A stretch of 64,000 bases of DNA from Phaseolus vulgaris (GCF_000499845.2 NC_023754.2:18788111-18852110); one strand, 5' to 3'. Numbered from the stretch's first letter, positions 16,263-31,130 are shown. Notes: generated by a model not told the origin, from the letters alone. Numbers and translations: made by a program.

Positions 16263-17138
16263 AGACCATTGAACATCCAAGATCCACGATAAAGCCAATT
16301 CATGATGAATATATACATATCACTGCATGCACTTTTCACCTATTTTAACAAGAGTGTGCCCCCTCTTTTGGAATTTGCATAGTGATTCTACCATGTAAAC
16401 AAATGTGAGACATGTGGGAACGTGAGTGATGTAATTAACATTTTTTTCTTCTAAAGTTAGTCCAGAAAATAATTGCAAAAGCTAACCTTTCGGAGTCATA
16501 TTTTTCATTAGAGACAATAAAGGAATCTTAATTATTTTTCTCGGATCAAAAGCATACTTGCATTGACTCTAAGGCAGTGCTCACTATGATTGCCTCGAAC
16601 TGAACCAGTTATATGATGAGCATTAAATGCTAAATATATAATAGTTATGGATGAGAATTTTTACAAAATTTTAAAAGAAGAAAATAAAAAGAAAATTTGA
16701 AATTAATGTTTTTTATTAAAATCAAAATAAAATATATTTTTAGACAAAAAGGAAATTTCATAAAAGGAAAAACATATTTAATCATTAAAATAATTTATAC
16801 ATAAGTTCATTTATACCAATTCTTTCATATACTTTTATAAATTCTTTTATTTTTAACTTGAATATAAATTTATTTTAATTATGAAAAAGTCAAAGTCTTT
16901 TTTCTTCTTTTCTCTCACTATAATAAAAACATTTTTCATACTTTGGATATATAATAATATACAATACAATTTGATCGTTGACAAATTTGTACTTAACCAA
17001 TTATTTAGTTGTAGGAAATTATGATTTTTGTATCTCAATTAGTCATAAGAAATCTAAATCATGACCATGCCTGCGTTATTATTTTTGACATTGATATGTC
17101 AACTCTTGGAATAAATCAAAGCAATTGATAGAAGAAAA
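16263..17138. other. Intergenic, AT-rich; no gene seen
   Basis: About 0.9 kb without recognisable coding or repeat structure. Confidence 0.4.
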
Positions 17139-17726
17139 TGTTAGGCGTATAGGATGGTGAGCTGGGATTCTTCTCGTCCTTTTGCTTCTCCTTCGGCACT
17201 CGGTCTCGGCTGAACATCGGATGGTGGGGTACCTGCGAAGGCACTCCGACGCTCAAGTCAGTAAAGTGGGTGGTCAGCTCTCAGGTAGGTGAACAGTAAT
17301 AAATGACATACCTTACTCCTCGGAATACGTGCTATTTATATTATTCTAATGGACCTACCTTGTTGGGCCCGTTTATCGAGGTGAATACTGGTTAAGGTCG
17401 CATTACCTAATTCTTAGTGATGGATTAACTTCACTGATCTTGGTTTGAGCGTTAACTTTAGTAGGGGTCGGCCGACGGCCAAGTACCCATGGTGTGGGCC
17501 GGCCCTCGGCCAAATTCCAGTGGTGTCGATTGTCTCGGCCAAGACTCTTAAGGTCTCGACCGAGTCTTCCAAGGTCTCGACCAAACAGGCAGTCGGCCTC
17601 GTCATCTCAACCAAGTCTCTCAGGTCTCGACCGACCTTCCTTTAGTTTTAGTTAGGTTGACCAGATCTCGGACAAGGAGGTTAGGGGTCGGCCTCATCCA
17701 TACCGGTACAATAGGCAATTCCTACA
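17139..17726 (-). mobile_element. Gypsy-type solo LTR
   Basis: A GC-richer 588-bp block that starts TGTTAGGCG and ends CCTACA, so it has TG...CA ends on both strands. On the minus strand it carries a TATA-like ATAATATAAATAG, then CTGACTTGAGCG and GCAGGTACCCC, the same layout as the remnant at 8.05-8.6 kb. Short runs of GGTCTCGACC recur at 17,550-17,640. No primer site or internal coding follows and no clear 5-bp target duplication is seen, so the insertion is probably old. Confidence 0.5.
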
Positions 17727-19066
17727 ATTAAATTCTAGTTAATGTTTATAAATTGACAGAACATAAAAATAGCCTGTTATCTATTATAATATTTTTTTAA
17801 TATATATAAAAAAGTTGCTCATAACTTAATAGAAAGTTTTCATTTAAATTAAATATATTAGGCAGGAAAATTTGAACTAGATTTTCTTCCAATCATATAA
17901 AATATAGATATTTATTTTGACTTTTTGAACTTAGCTTGGTTGGTCGGCTACCTGCTGATTTAATAAGGAGTGTAAGGTCTAACAAAAGGTCTATCCATCT
18001 AAATAATAATGATTCAGGGAGTTTACAGGCACTTGTCAATCAACAATTATCTGACTTTTCATCAAAACTTTTATATATATAAAGAATTTACTTTATAAAC
18101 AAATTATTAAATTTAAAAATAAAAATAATTAATTATTATATTAATTAAATTAAATATTATTAAAGTTAAATATATTTTTATTAAATATTTTTAACGTCGA
18201 TAAATAATCAAAGCCAAACTTTTTGCTGAAGTGAAATTTCGGGCTGACATTTATAAATAGTCAAAATTAGATTTTTAGTTGATGTGGAATTTTGTTTATC
18301 ACGTAATTTATTTACAACAATCTCTTTCAAAACTTTATAAAGTATAGAAAAATAATTAATCTACAATTTTGAGTGAGGGAAAAAATTGTTAAATAAATTT
18401 ATATAATATTTAATTTTGTATATTGTTATAGGTATTGATGGAAAAACGTACGCGAAAACAATACACACAATCATGGATTAACTGAAAAAAATAAAGAACA
18501 CATGATTTATCGTGCTTCAGTCGCTAACTGCAACCGACATCCACACGGACAATTATTAGGTTTTCATTTCTTTAATGTTGCACACTAATTACACTAAACA
18601 TGATATTTAGTTAGTCCAACTCAATTGATTTTGACTTCATACTCAATAAGTATTTAGGTAAAATGCAAAAATCTTAGATGAAATCAACACAAATATCTTT
18701 ATTTGTATAAAAAAAAAAAAGTTTTCACTCTCTTTCCCTTCCACTCATCCACTTATGAAACAAACACAATGCTAAAAATATATTTAACTCAATACCACTA
18801 TTGTGATTTTCTATGTAAATATACTAACATTAAATACAAAATTGTTGATCATATGATTTTCAGTTTAAACCATTGATGAGTTAAAATTGAGTGGATAAAT
18901 AATCTCGTTTTACCCTGTCAAGGAATAATCAAACTTATTTATCAAACATTTAATCTTCAATTCATTTCATTTATAGGTAGATTTACAATTAAATGAGAAT
19001 ATAATATTTAGTGAGAGATCTGACCTTTTCTTCTCTCTTGTTCTCTTTTAAGAGAAAAAAAATTAT
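17727..19066. other. Intergenic, AT-rich; no gene seen
   Basis: About 1.3 kb of A/T runs. No coding or element structure could be supported. Confidence 0.4.
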
Positions 19067-19521
19067 GGGTGACAAAGTGGAGCGGGCCATGCAGGCCGGC
19101 CCGCGACTCGCTCAAAAAAACGCAAGATGAGTTGCATATTTCAACTCGCTGACTCGCTTAGGCCCGTCCCGCATAATCCGCAGTCCACATGGGCCAAGTG
19201 CAGAGCGGGGCGGTTGGCATGCATAACCCGCATAACTTTAAAATGTATAATTTTTTTCCTACACCCCCTATATTTTCTTTATGTAGCCTCATATTTCACA
19301 TTCCGATTTTTTTAATAACATCTTACTACACATATATCATGAAAATAATATTATGAGACCATTTAACTAATGCATCTAAATTAAAAAAATCCAAAAATTT
19401 TATTAAAAAAAATGGACCAACCCTTATGTGGGAGGGTTAGAAAAATCAATCCACAGATTCTATGCGAGACAGGTCAAGTGCGGGACTGGCTTATTGGCTT
19501 ATGCGGATGCATTGCCACCCC
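19067..19521. mobile_element. Non-autonomous hAT-like element
   Basis: The left end reads GGGTGACAAAGTGGAGCGGG. The right end, reverse-complemented, reads GGGGTGGCAATGCATCCGC. Together they make imperfect terminal inverted repeats of the GGGGTGGCAAA type seen on many plant hAT MITEs. The inside is locally GC-rich (GGCCCGCGACTCG) and has no transposase. Flanking A-runs make an 8-bp target duplication impossible to judge. A related left end (AGGGGTGACAAAGTGGA) lies at about 25,598. Confidence 0.45.
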
Positions 19522-21882
19522 AAAAAAAAATCAAATGGAAGTTATGTTAAAAAAATCAATACTTTTTCTATTTTGAATTGATTAAACAATTAAACACTAA
19601 TATTTTCAACTTCAATAGAAAAAGAATTATGAACAAAAGTGATAGCAACCACTTTGTTCATTGTTTATGTTGTGTTCTACACCTTTCTCTTTCCCATGAG
19701 CCACCGCATATGAAAAATATAATCATTTTGATGGTAAGGTGGTTTAGGCAGTATTTTTAGTCCGTTAATCAGTTTTTATATGTCAGTTTATTTTTAAAAA
19801 AAATTAAATAACATTTTCGTATTATTGAGATTTTCATTTCTCCAAAGGTTTAACCTATTCTACTTTATATTTTTTTTATAAACCAATGAAAACCTAGACC
19901 AATCTAACCCATTTTATCATCCTATATCATATAACTATAACAAACTAATTTAGAATAAATAGCATAAACTACTTAACTAGCATATAGAAAATTGGTAATG
20001 CACGTGGAATTTCTACTTAATTAACCCAATGTGATGCACATGCTAATTACAAAAATGTTAAAGCTTTTTTTAATGCCTTTTATCCACCTAATCTATCTAG
20101 GGTTTATTTGTGGTCCTTTTTTTTTTAATTTTGGACAATCAATTTGATTTTGTATAAGCTAAACTATATACACTATAGTTTTCTATTTAGTTGTTATATT
20201 GTAGGCTTATTTTGAGTGAGATTTAAAGGTTTATACATTTTTTTTATCCAACTCATTGACACCATTTTTAGTTAGTAGTTTTGAAAATTAAAAGATAATA
20301 TGAACTAAGTTTATTATTTTAATATTTTCTGACAGTATCAATTTATATTGTGAAAAGTTGGAATCTTATTAACTTAGATGATTAGGTAAGAAAAGAGAAG
20401 AGGAAAAGGTAATAGGCATATCTAAAAAGTCTATATCCTATTCATTTATACACCACCTTCCATTAATTACATTTCTCCACCTGCTTATCTTATCTTAATT
20501 CAAAAGATTATATTATCTATTAATGGGAGCTCAATATTAAAATTAACTATTACTTTAACATAAATTAAGATCAAATTTTTTTATTGAAAGTTGTATGTAT
20601 ATTTAATTTTGTTATATAAATTAAAATATTATTTGCTTCTCTAAAATAGAGGAGAGGTAGAAAGAAATATAATTAAAAATGAGAGAAAGTAGATTGTGTC
20701 GAAGTAGAATTTTTAAAAGGTAATTCATTTTTATAAAAAAAAAGTTGAAATATTCTAGTTGAATGAATTTTATTTAGAAGAAATAAAAATTTGCATAATT
20801 TGATCCCCTAAAATTAAAATTATAAAATTTCAAATTTTATTTGTAGATCAAGAATTTTAAATTTTTCGTACTTTTTTTTTCCACATATATATGTTGTATG
20901 AGTTACAAATTGATATTTTAAGAATTAATTTTAGTTTATATTATTAAAATTGTTTTTCATTAATAGAGACTATTTTTTTTCAGTTGATGTTATTAAGAGT
21001 TTTTTTATGTTAATATTGGTGAGATAATTTTTCATTCAATGTCAATTAAGTGTTTTTAAGATCACTTTTGTCAAACTTTTGTAATTATTGGGTTTCAATC
21101 AATGTTATTAATGTTATTTTTTAACCAAGTCAATTAATATTTTTTAAAGTTAACTAAGAAATTTTTGTAGCAACCTTATTAAGATTATTTTTTTAGTTGT
21201 GTTATCTAAGAAAAAAATCAATTATTTATTGAAAAGTTGTCGAAAATTAATTTTAAAAAATAATTCTAACTAATCAACCAAAATAATTGTAACAAATATT
21301 AACTCAAAATAATTTTGACTAAAGACATGCGTTAACTAACATAAGTTTTGTAATAAAAGAATTAAAAAAATCTTGATGAGTTCTGATTAAAAATCAACAT
21401 TAAAAAATTACTTAATAATATTTTTGAATTATTAAATATTTTTTAACATTAAAAAAACTTTTTATATTTGCTAATCATTAAAATATGTTTATTTAATAAG
21501 AAAAATAAATTTAAATTACATTATTCAAATAAAACTTTTAACAATAAATAATTTAAATCAAATTTAATTCAAATTCAAAGTATTTTAATTTCTTTAAAAT
21601 TATGAAGTTTTTTTATTTTTAAAAGAAATTGCTAAAACCCACACATTTATGTTTTACACAAAACAACAACAAAAAAGTAATAAGGTATCTCATTGAGTTA
21701 CAACATTGATTATGCATATGTATATGTTTAGTTTTGTGACAGATCAAGTTAAATATAAAATATGCACATCCAAATTAAACTATTTTTGAATCATTTTCTC
21801 ATTTATAGTCAAAACATAAATTCAAGATTTTAAATATTAAACAAACATCTAGAATGGGTTAAAAAGAAAAAAAAAATCTTCT
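19522..21882. other. Intergenic, strongly AT-rich; no gene seen
   Basis: About 2.4 kb of A/T-rich DNA with no frame of interest. The segment 20,950-21,200 repeats TTATTAAG-like words, but I could not define a unit. Confidence 0.4.
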
Positions 21883-21895
21883 ACAATTTTCATCT

Positions 21896-22807
21896 CTTTT
21901 TTTTGTCAACAAGAAAATAATTTATAAATAAAAGTATTTTAGGGATACATCAACCCTTATACATGGGATAAAAGGACGCAAACTTGAGCAAACCTGCTCA
22001 TCCCTACCTTACCTCAATCACTTACACATACCCAACAGATTTGATCCACGCTTCTCTAACCAACATTACATTTAATAGATCTCATACACACCAATGATTC
22101 CATACATCAATCAGAAAAAAAGAAAAACTTGTTAAGCGTACCTTCGAGGTTATCCATGACCAAGTTTTCAATTGCGCCATCGTGAATGTTTTTGTATGAT
22201 CTATGCATCCATTTTTGAAAATCTTGTTATTTCTCTATTTCCACAATTCTCCTATAACTACTATTCACACGCACATCCATATCTGATTAACTGCTTCACT
22301 TTTCTCAATCATCCTGAATTGAGAGAAAAGCATTTTCGACATCCATGCCCACCCACTCATAACATTTAGACCAAACAAGTCAGGCTACCTAACATGTACA
22401 AAATAAGTGAACTCTAGTTTCCTCCCCCTCCCCAAACATAATACAAACAATGTTTTCCACTATTATCTCCCTTTTTGCCCAATTAACTTTCGATGCTATT
22501 TTATCCTCAAACACCCTCCAAGCTTGAGTTGATGGACGATTATGCCTTAATCCTCCAAAACCCCTCATACATAGCGACACATTCGACCTGTCCTTCTCCT
22601 TTCAAAATTATGTATGCTAATTGAACTGAAAACTATGTAGAATCCCTATCTCTCCACACCCACGAATCCTCATTTTCTTCATTTAGGTTCTTCCTTCCCA
22701 ACAACATTAACAGTTGTTGCTCCTGTAGCTTTCCCATTCAAACAAAGTCCTTCCCCATCCATTCAAGATTATTATTCCTTTCTCCTCCTTACCTAAGTTT
22801 CCTTTCC
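21896..22807 (-). mobile_element. 5'-truncated LINE with 13-bp target duplication
   Basis: The element is flanked by exact copies of ACAATTTTCATCT at 21,883-21,895 and 22,808-22,820. On the minus strand it ends in an A-run (21,896-21,904), as expected for a LINE poly(A) tail. The minus-strand frame at 22,580-22,389 contains AWRVFEDKIASKVNWAKRE and then MFGEGEETRVHLFCTC, a zf-RVT zinc-binding domain. Further on, in other frames, is FKNGCIDHTKTFTMAQLK, the usual C-terminal end of plant LINE reverse transcriptase. Frameshifts and stops show that it is dead. Its 3' tail matches the LINE at 12.2 kb. Confidence 0.8.
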
Positions 22808-22939
22808 ACAATTTTCATCTTATAATCTATTTTGTGTGGTTTAAATTTTTTTTTACCCTATTTTATTATAATAATAATAATAAATAATAATAATAATAAA
22901 ATATTAAGCTAAAACACAATCAATAATAGTTTAATATCA

Positions 22940-23145
22940 CTATGTTGGGAAGTGTGCATTTGATTTTTGGTAGTTCTTAGGAACGTCATTGCACTTGTTC
23001 AGCAGGTCTTTGCGAGTCTTGTATGTGCTCTGGTGATCTAGAACCAAAGGTTTCATGTATACGGGTTGGGACACCCCTGAAGTGTCTCTTTTTAATTTAT
23101 TAATTCTTTGCTGATAAAAAAATAATAATAATAAAATAACAAGAA
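22940..23145 (+). mobile_element. LINE 3' tail fragment, tentative
   Basis: The segment ends in GCTGATAAAAAAATAATAATAA, which resembles the A-rich tail of a LINE on the plus strand. The preceding 160 bp are more balanced in composition than their surroundings and contain broken frames. It has no domain I can name, so this is a weak call. Confidence 0.3.
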
Positions 23146-24030
23146 ATAACATTTTATTTATTTGTTAAATTGAATAATCTTAATAGAATAATTTATTTTT
23201 ATTTAATTAAATATTTTTTATTTATATTCTTTGTTTTTCCATATATATGTTATCTTTTCTTTTCTCTTGTGGAAACCAAATACGATTGAACTCTTTTTTT
23301 CTTTTACTTGAAATTATATGTATAAAGTAAAGGAAATAACAAATTCATGTGCAATCTGTTTACTGTAGTTATCCACTCAGATTTTTTTTCTTAAACTAAA
23401 CATATATAGCTAGCTTTATAGTGTATATTTGTCTTAAACAAAATTGTATCGAGAGGGAAAATATATGTAATATCTAATTTCATTCAAATCTCATACACAA
23501 ATGGAGATTCAAACCTTTTAACCAACTCATAATTATATGTCACGAGATTCAACCTTCACCAGAAAAGCTATCAGAATTTATTTTCTATGTAGCATTCTTC
23601 TTTAATGGTGTTTGCATTTGTTTGATGTAAAGATAACTTAAAAATACTAGTATTGTTAAAAGTAATTTAATTTTTTTTTTCTGATAAAAAAATTGTTAAA
23701 AGTAAATTTTTAACAATTTACTAGCTTCAAGTTTGAGAGTTAATGATTAGTATTTGAAAGAAAGATCAATTTTTTAACTATATATGTCTACTTGATCATT
23801 CGATTTATATCCAATAAGTATGACATACCCCAAGCTTAAGTAGGAGTAACCTACAAAGAGTTTAAAGTTTCTCGATGAACGTGTTTGTCATTAGATTTGA
23901 AAGGTAATTTATTTGTGACCGTTGATTGAAAAATTATCTAACGATTGAACACTTAGTTTGGAATTCCTCATATTTCGTTGTCTATGAATAGATCGATGTG
24001 TGGATTCCACGATCACCCTATCCTTCTCTC
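23146..24030. other. Intergenic, AT-rich; no gene seen
   Basis: About 0.9 kb with no coding, RNA or terminal-repeat signal that I can support. Confidence 0.4.
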
Positions 24031-24033
24031 TTA

Positions 24034-24737
24034 GGGTGTGTTTGCTTCCAAGTGGGAGGAGAGAGGGGAAGGAGGGAGGGGGTGTTTTTTGTGTTTGTTT
24101 CCATGGTTTTGAGAGTGGGGGAGAGGATGGGGGAGAGGGTGGAGGGATTTTTTCATTCTTCACAAAATGAAGAGATTTGTGAGGATTTAATAGGATTGTT
24201 GCATTTTACCAAAATACCCTTGTACATGTATTTTATTTTAATATATAAAATTAAATATTACATAAATTTATTTATTATTTATAATTTTAAAAATATTTAA
24301 TTATACTATTAATAACAACATATAATTATAAATAATAAAATAAAATTATAATATCAACAATATATATATAGTTATATAAAATAACAAATGAATATTATTT
24401 TCATAAATTTTAATGTATTTAATTTATTTCAATTTAACACCAAAATATTTTATATTATATTTTTTAATTTTTTATTAAAAATATAAATAATTATGAATAT
24501 TATATATTAAAAATATTTAATTAATTCAAACCTACACAAAAAAAAATCATAATTCATTATTTAAATATTTTTTAATAAGAAGGATAATTTTGTAAACTTA
24601 CAATAAACCATCCTCACAAATCCACTCTATCATCCCTCAATCCAAACAACCTCACATATCCTCACACATCCTCTCCAATCCCCACAAATCCACTCCCTCC
24701 CATCCTCACAAATCCCCTCCTCAATCCAAACAGAGCC
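24034..24737. mobile_element. Tourist-like (PIF/Harbinger) MITE, copy 1
   Basis: A 704-bp element flanked by TTA at 24,031-24,033 and 24,738-24,740. The left end GGGTGTGTTTGCTTCC and the complement of the right end GGCTCTGTTTGGATTG form imperfect inverted repeats. TTA target duplications with ends of this type point to PIF/Harbinger. The centre is AT-rich with no transposase. Confidence 0.75.
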
Positions 24738-24740
24738 TTA

Positions 24741-25438
24741 GGGTGTGTTTGCTTCCAAGTGGGAGGAGGGAGGGGCAGGAGGGAGGGGGTGTTTTTTTGT
24801 GTTTGTTTCCATGGTTTTGAGAGTGGGGGAGAGGATGGGGGAGAGGGTGGAAGATTTTTTTCATTCTTCACAAAATGAAGAGATTTGTGAGGATTTAGTA
24901 GAATTGTTGCATTTTACCAAAATACCCTTGTGCATGCATTTTATTTTAATATATAAAATTAAATATTACATAAATTTATTTATTATTTATAATTTCAAAA
25001 ATATTTAATTATACTATTAATAACAACATATAATTATAAATAATAAAATAAAATTATAATATCAACAATATATATAGTTATATAAAGTAACAAATGAATA
25101 TTATTTTCATAAATGTATTTAATAAATTTATTTTAATTTAACACCAAAATATTTTATATTTTATTTTTATTTTTTTATTAAAAATATAAATAATTAAGGA
25201 TATTATATATTAAAAATATTTAATTAATTCAAACCTACACAAAAAAATCATAATTCATTATTTAAATATTTTTTAATAAGAAGGATAATTTTGTAAACTT
25301 ACAATAAACCATCCTCACAAATCCACTCTATCATCCCTCAATCCAAACAACCTCACATATCCTTACACATCCTCTCCAATCCTCACAAATCCACTCCCTC
25401 CCCTCCTTACAAATCTCCTCCTCAATCCAAACAGAGCC
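24741..25438. mobile_element. Tourist-like (PIF/Harbinger) MITE, copy 2
   Basis: A 698-bp element in the same orientation as copy 1, starting right after the shared TTA at 24,738-24,740 and followed by TTA at 25,439-25,441. It matches copy 1 along its whole length with scattered substitutions and small indels. Confidence 0.75.
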
Positions 25439-25896
25439 TTATGGTTCGAGTGTATATTGGTTGAAGACACACTAGGTATGTATTGAAGTTTAGAATATTA
25501 TTATCTCCTTTCATAGTTACGAATATTTGACACATGTATATTTACTTCAAATGTCTATGGAATGTATTTAACATCACCTTCCACAACCAATATAGGTAGG
25601 GGTGACAAAGTGGATCTTAACTTATTAGTCAGGTTTTATATTTTTAACTCATTAGCTCACTTTGTCCCATTTTATCTAATTTGCCAAAATGGTGAACCAA
25701 AAACAAGATGAGACAAGTTTAAATAAAAAATAATTTAAAAGATTATTTTGTTATATTATAGTATTTGAAGTATTAAAATATCTAATAGTAATTTGTATTT
25801 TAAAATCCTTCCGTCCATACTTTAGCCAAAAGTTAACTAATTTATGGTAAAGGTTTATTTATAATTGAATGAAAATGTCAATTCAGTTACACTATT

Positions 25897-26182
25897 TGTT
25901 GGAGATCCCACCTTAACTAGAGATTAGAGCCTTTCATTGTATATAAGTGGGTGCAAACCTCAACCCTATGAGCCGGTTTTATGGGGTTGAGTTAGGCTTA
26001 AAGTCCACTTCGTAATATGGTATCAGAGCCATTTCGAGCCTATCCTAGCGAGTATTTGTTGGGCTTATCAGGCCACCCGCTATCGGACCACCCATAATAT
26101 ATAGTCCCACGCACGAGTTGGCAGTCTCAGCGTGAGGGGGTGTGTTGGAGATCCCACATCGACTAAAGTCCACTTCGTAATA
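25897..26182 (+). mobile_element. TRIM retrotransposon with 5-bp target duplication
   Basis: A terminal-repeat retrotransposon in miniature, flanked by CTATT at 25,892-25,896 and 26,183-26,187. The 5' LTR is 25,897-26,017 (121 bp), starting TGTTGGAGATCCC and ending CTTCGTAATA. It is followed at once by TGGTATCAGAGCC (26,018), the initiator tRNA-Met primer site. A purine-rich GTGAGGGGGTG precedes the 3' LTR at 26,143-26,182. The 3' LTR keeps its two ends but lacks about 81 bp from the middle. The element encodes no protein and would need outside proteins to move. Confidence 0.9.
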
Positions 26183-26187
26183 CTATT

Positions 26188-26930
26188 TCTGCATCATAAT
26201 TAAATATTTTTTTATAAAATATTATTATAAAAATAAATGGATTATGAAAGGAAATAATTGAAATATAAATACAGAACATGACACAAAAATCCAATTTGAG
26301 GTAATATGCTGAAAAGATCTGAAAAAAGCGAGTGGAGAAGAAATGGAAGGGAGTTGATTTGAAGAAAACAAGAGATGAAAAGTGAGAAATGTAAAGGGTA
26401 TAGTGTATAGACAAAATTAGCCTACTAAACAACTAGTAAATGCTTGGATAATGGTTAATTCAAAGAGTGAAGATTACTATTTAGCATTTATTGGGGACTA
26501 ATCCAACTAGATCAACATTGATCTTCTTCTCTTAGATAGGTTCTAAGAGGATTTTTAATCTAACATATCTCTTAGAAATTCAATTTTTTTTACCAATCAT
26601 CCTAAAATTGTTGTATATAAATTGAAAATTCTCTTTTTATTTTTCCTATTTATACTATTTCTTTTACCCATAAAAAAAATCTCCATAAGTACATAGCACA
26701 GGTGCTTTTGCAACCTTTGAATAGTCAACATTGGCATGCTCTTTGGGGCAACTACACATAACAATGTAGACCCTACAACGTAGAAAAATCAAAAAGCATG
26801 GACACGAGACACCCCTGATTCAAATCAAGTTCATTTCATCGTCTCGTCTAAAAGAAAATAAATGAATAAATAGGTATAATCTTCATCAAATCAATCCACA
26901 TTTTCACGTAAAGCTTTTAAAATGCTTAGT
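26188..26930. other. Intergenic region upstream of peroxidase 4; no gene seen
   Basis: About 0.75 kb, presumably including the promoter of peroxidase 4. The 89-codon minus-strand frame at 26,163-26,432 overlaps the TRIM end and has no recognisable domain. Confidence 0.4.
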
Positions 26931-26961
26931 TGGAAGTATGAACTACCACCTTCATCATCTC

Positions 26962-26969
26962 TATATATT
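26962..26969 (+). promoter_or_regulatory. TATA box of peroxidase 4
   Basis: TATATATT lies 67 bp upstream of the chosen ATG at 27,036. This position also argues against an upstream in-frame start at 26,922, which would precede the TATA box. Confidence 0.5.
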
Positions 26970-27035
26970 GGAGGCATCACATGCACAGTTTCTCATTCTA
27001 AACTCACTGCTATCATAACTTCATCACAGCAAAAC

Positions 27036-28812
<1,777 letters not shown>

Positions 28813-28924
28813 AAGAGACACATAGATTTCTTTGATCAATGGACTTCATTAAGTGATGATTTCTGCTGAATTCGAAAATTGGGAATGGTTTGTTTTGTTC
28901 AATTTAAAGTGTATTGTATTGTGG

Positions 28925-28930
28925 AATAAA
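28925..28930 (+). terminator. Putative poly(A) signal of peroxidase 4
   Basis: AATAAA lies 113 bp after the peroxidase 4 stop, in a T-rich 3' flank. Confidence 0.4.
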
Positions 28931-28959
28931 TTATAAGGCTTTTTGCCTTCTTTAGTGAT

Positions 28960-31130
28960 TTCTGGGACAAAGTATAATTCACTTAAAAAGTTTGCTTACG
29001 TCATAATACCTATTTCATTTTACATTTATCTAATACGTTTTATATAAATTTTCATTCCTTTTTCTCATAATTTGGACACTTAACCCTTCATATTTAAGTT
29101 GACATCTATAGATAAATGGACACGTATTAATAATGTTAATTAGAAAATATTTTTTTTTAATTTTATAAACTTATTACTTTAAAATTTAATGTAATATTAA
29201 TATTTAAAAAAAAATTCAACATATTTTTTACCATATAAATCTTAAGCATTAATTAGTATGAACAAATCATTTTCTTATTTTGGGAATTTTTCTTTTAATT
29301 ATATAACTTCATTTTCTTTTTGGGATACTTAGAAAAAAAAAAGTAAATTAGCTTAAAAAATTACTTCTTAATTTACAATTTTTTATTTATATAACTTAAT
29401 TTTCTTATTTGGGATTTCTTGAAGAATATACATCATGAGACTCATTAATAGAAAAACAAAAAAGTAAACGTAATATTTAGTTATTTTGCTCTTTCTTCAT
29501 TTCATTAAGCTTCGTTCTCCCTCTATAAATGTAAATGTGTTCTTAAATTATTTTTTTTAGCTTTTGGAGAAACTCTATCTGTGGGAGTGCTATTCATATT
29601 TTAATATTTAGAATATAATATATATATATATATATTTTTTTTTATTATTATTATTATTTATGTATGTATCCGTGTTATTGATTTGTTTTGTTATTCATTT
29701 CTTAGTTATGCGTGTGTTATTTCTTTCTTTTTTTTAATTCTCAATGTCTTTTATTCAATTTTTAATATTTAAAAAGGTTAGTTGCTTGTGTTTGTGTATT
29801 ATTATTAAGAATTTTTTTAAAAGATTAAATTAATAATATCTGAATTTAAATAATTTTTCATTAAAATCTTTAGAGACTAAAGTAAAATTTAAATCTAAAA
29901 TATCTAAAACTTAATTTTAGAAACTTATTCAATGAACAGATTATTATTTGAAACCTAACCATTATAAATATCTAATATAGTATATAAATTAGTATATATA
30001 ATGATTAATTTTTTTTTATCTCTAAATAAGTTTTTATTTAATAAATATAATGTAATTAGAAATACTTGTAAGGTCTCTAGCATTCATTTTGATTAGGTCA
30101 TTTTTTTAAACTAGAGATGTATTATATTTCAACCGAACTACTCTTTTGAGAACATGATCTTTGTTATCATAGTCTTTTTTTAATCTTTTTTTAATTATGG
30201 ACTTAAATTCAGTCTATAACTTATTTGCATTGGCATAAGTGGTATAAACTTGAGAAACTTAATGTAAACCAAATTTGGTGGAGGAAATAAAAGATTGTGG
30301 ATCATCCTCTAGTTTTTATAAATTCATGTATATGTATCTGTACAGTATCTTTTGGATAAAAATACACAAGTTATGTATATATGAATTAGAGCATCCTTTA
30401 CTAAAAATACACAAATTCATGCAATTCCTATTTAAATGTTCTGCTCCACAAAAAGGTTGTGCAAAATTGAGGTTCTTACTTTTATACTTAGACTGTTAGG
30501 TGTTATATAGAGTTTAGAGTACTACTATAATGGAGAGAAAAATATTAAAATATATAACTTTTTATTAATATATTTTAACTGTCAAAATACATAATTAAAC
30601 TAGATAATAACTTTTTATAATATCCTTGTCTCAATAAAATTATATATATATATATATATACACACATATATATACACGAAGTTTATGATCGTTCGTTAAA
30701 TTTATTTGAATTAGAATATTAATGAATAGGGAGAAAATATAGTATTGAAAAGGGCAGGACAATGGAACAACTCCACTTTCTAAAGCAATAAAACACTTTA
30801 TTTTTTACAATTATGTAACCAAGTTAGAGTGAGACATATCAACGAAGAAAAAAAAAATGAGAATGAGACATATCAAGAACAATAGTGATTTTCCAAACCT
30901 CAAGAAAACGTGTGCGCCATATTTGTATTGGTGAACTTCTACTTTATCACAAGTCATGGAAATTTAAAAGAACAATAATACAACCAAGCTCGGACATTTA
31001 TACACTTGTATGTATATGTTTGAAATATGTTATCTTTTTTTTTCAATATCATTAAAGTTTATAATAATATCAAGAGAATGAGATATATATTACTTCATAT
31101 CTTTATGTTAATATTTTTCTTTTTAATTTT
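28960..31130. other. Intergenic, AT-rich; no gene seen
   Basis: About 2.2 kb with AT and TAT microsatellites (near 29,620 and 30,645-30,670) and no coding signal. The 74-codon frame at 30,275-30,499 has no recognisable domain. Confidence 0.4.

Noticed and set aside
17540..17640. Repeated GGTCTCGACC words, possible regulatory or CRISPR-like array
   Set aside because: Spacing is irregular, the organism is a plant, and the block lies inside an LTR.
26922..27035. Upstream in-frame start of peroxidase 4
   Set aside because: It lies before the TATA box and would bury the signal peptide.
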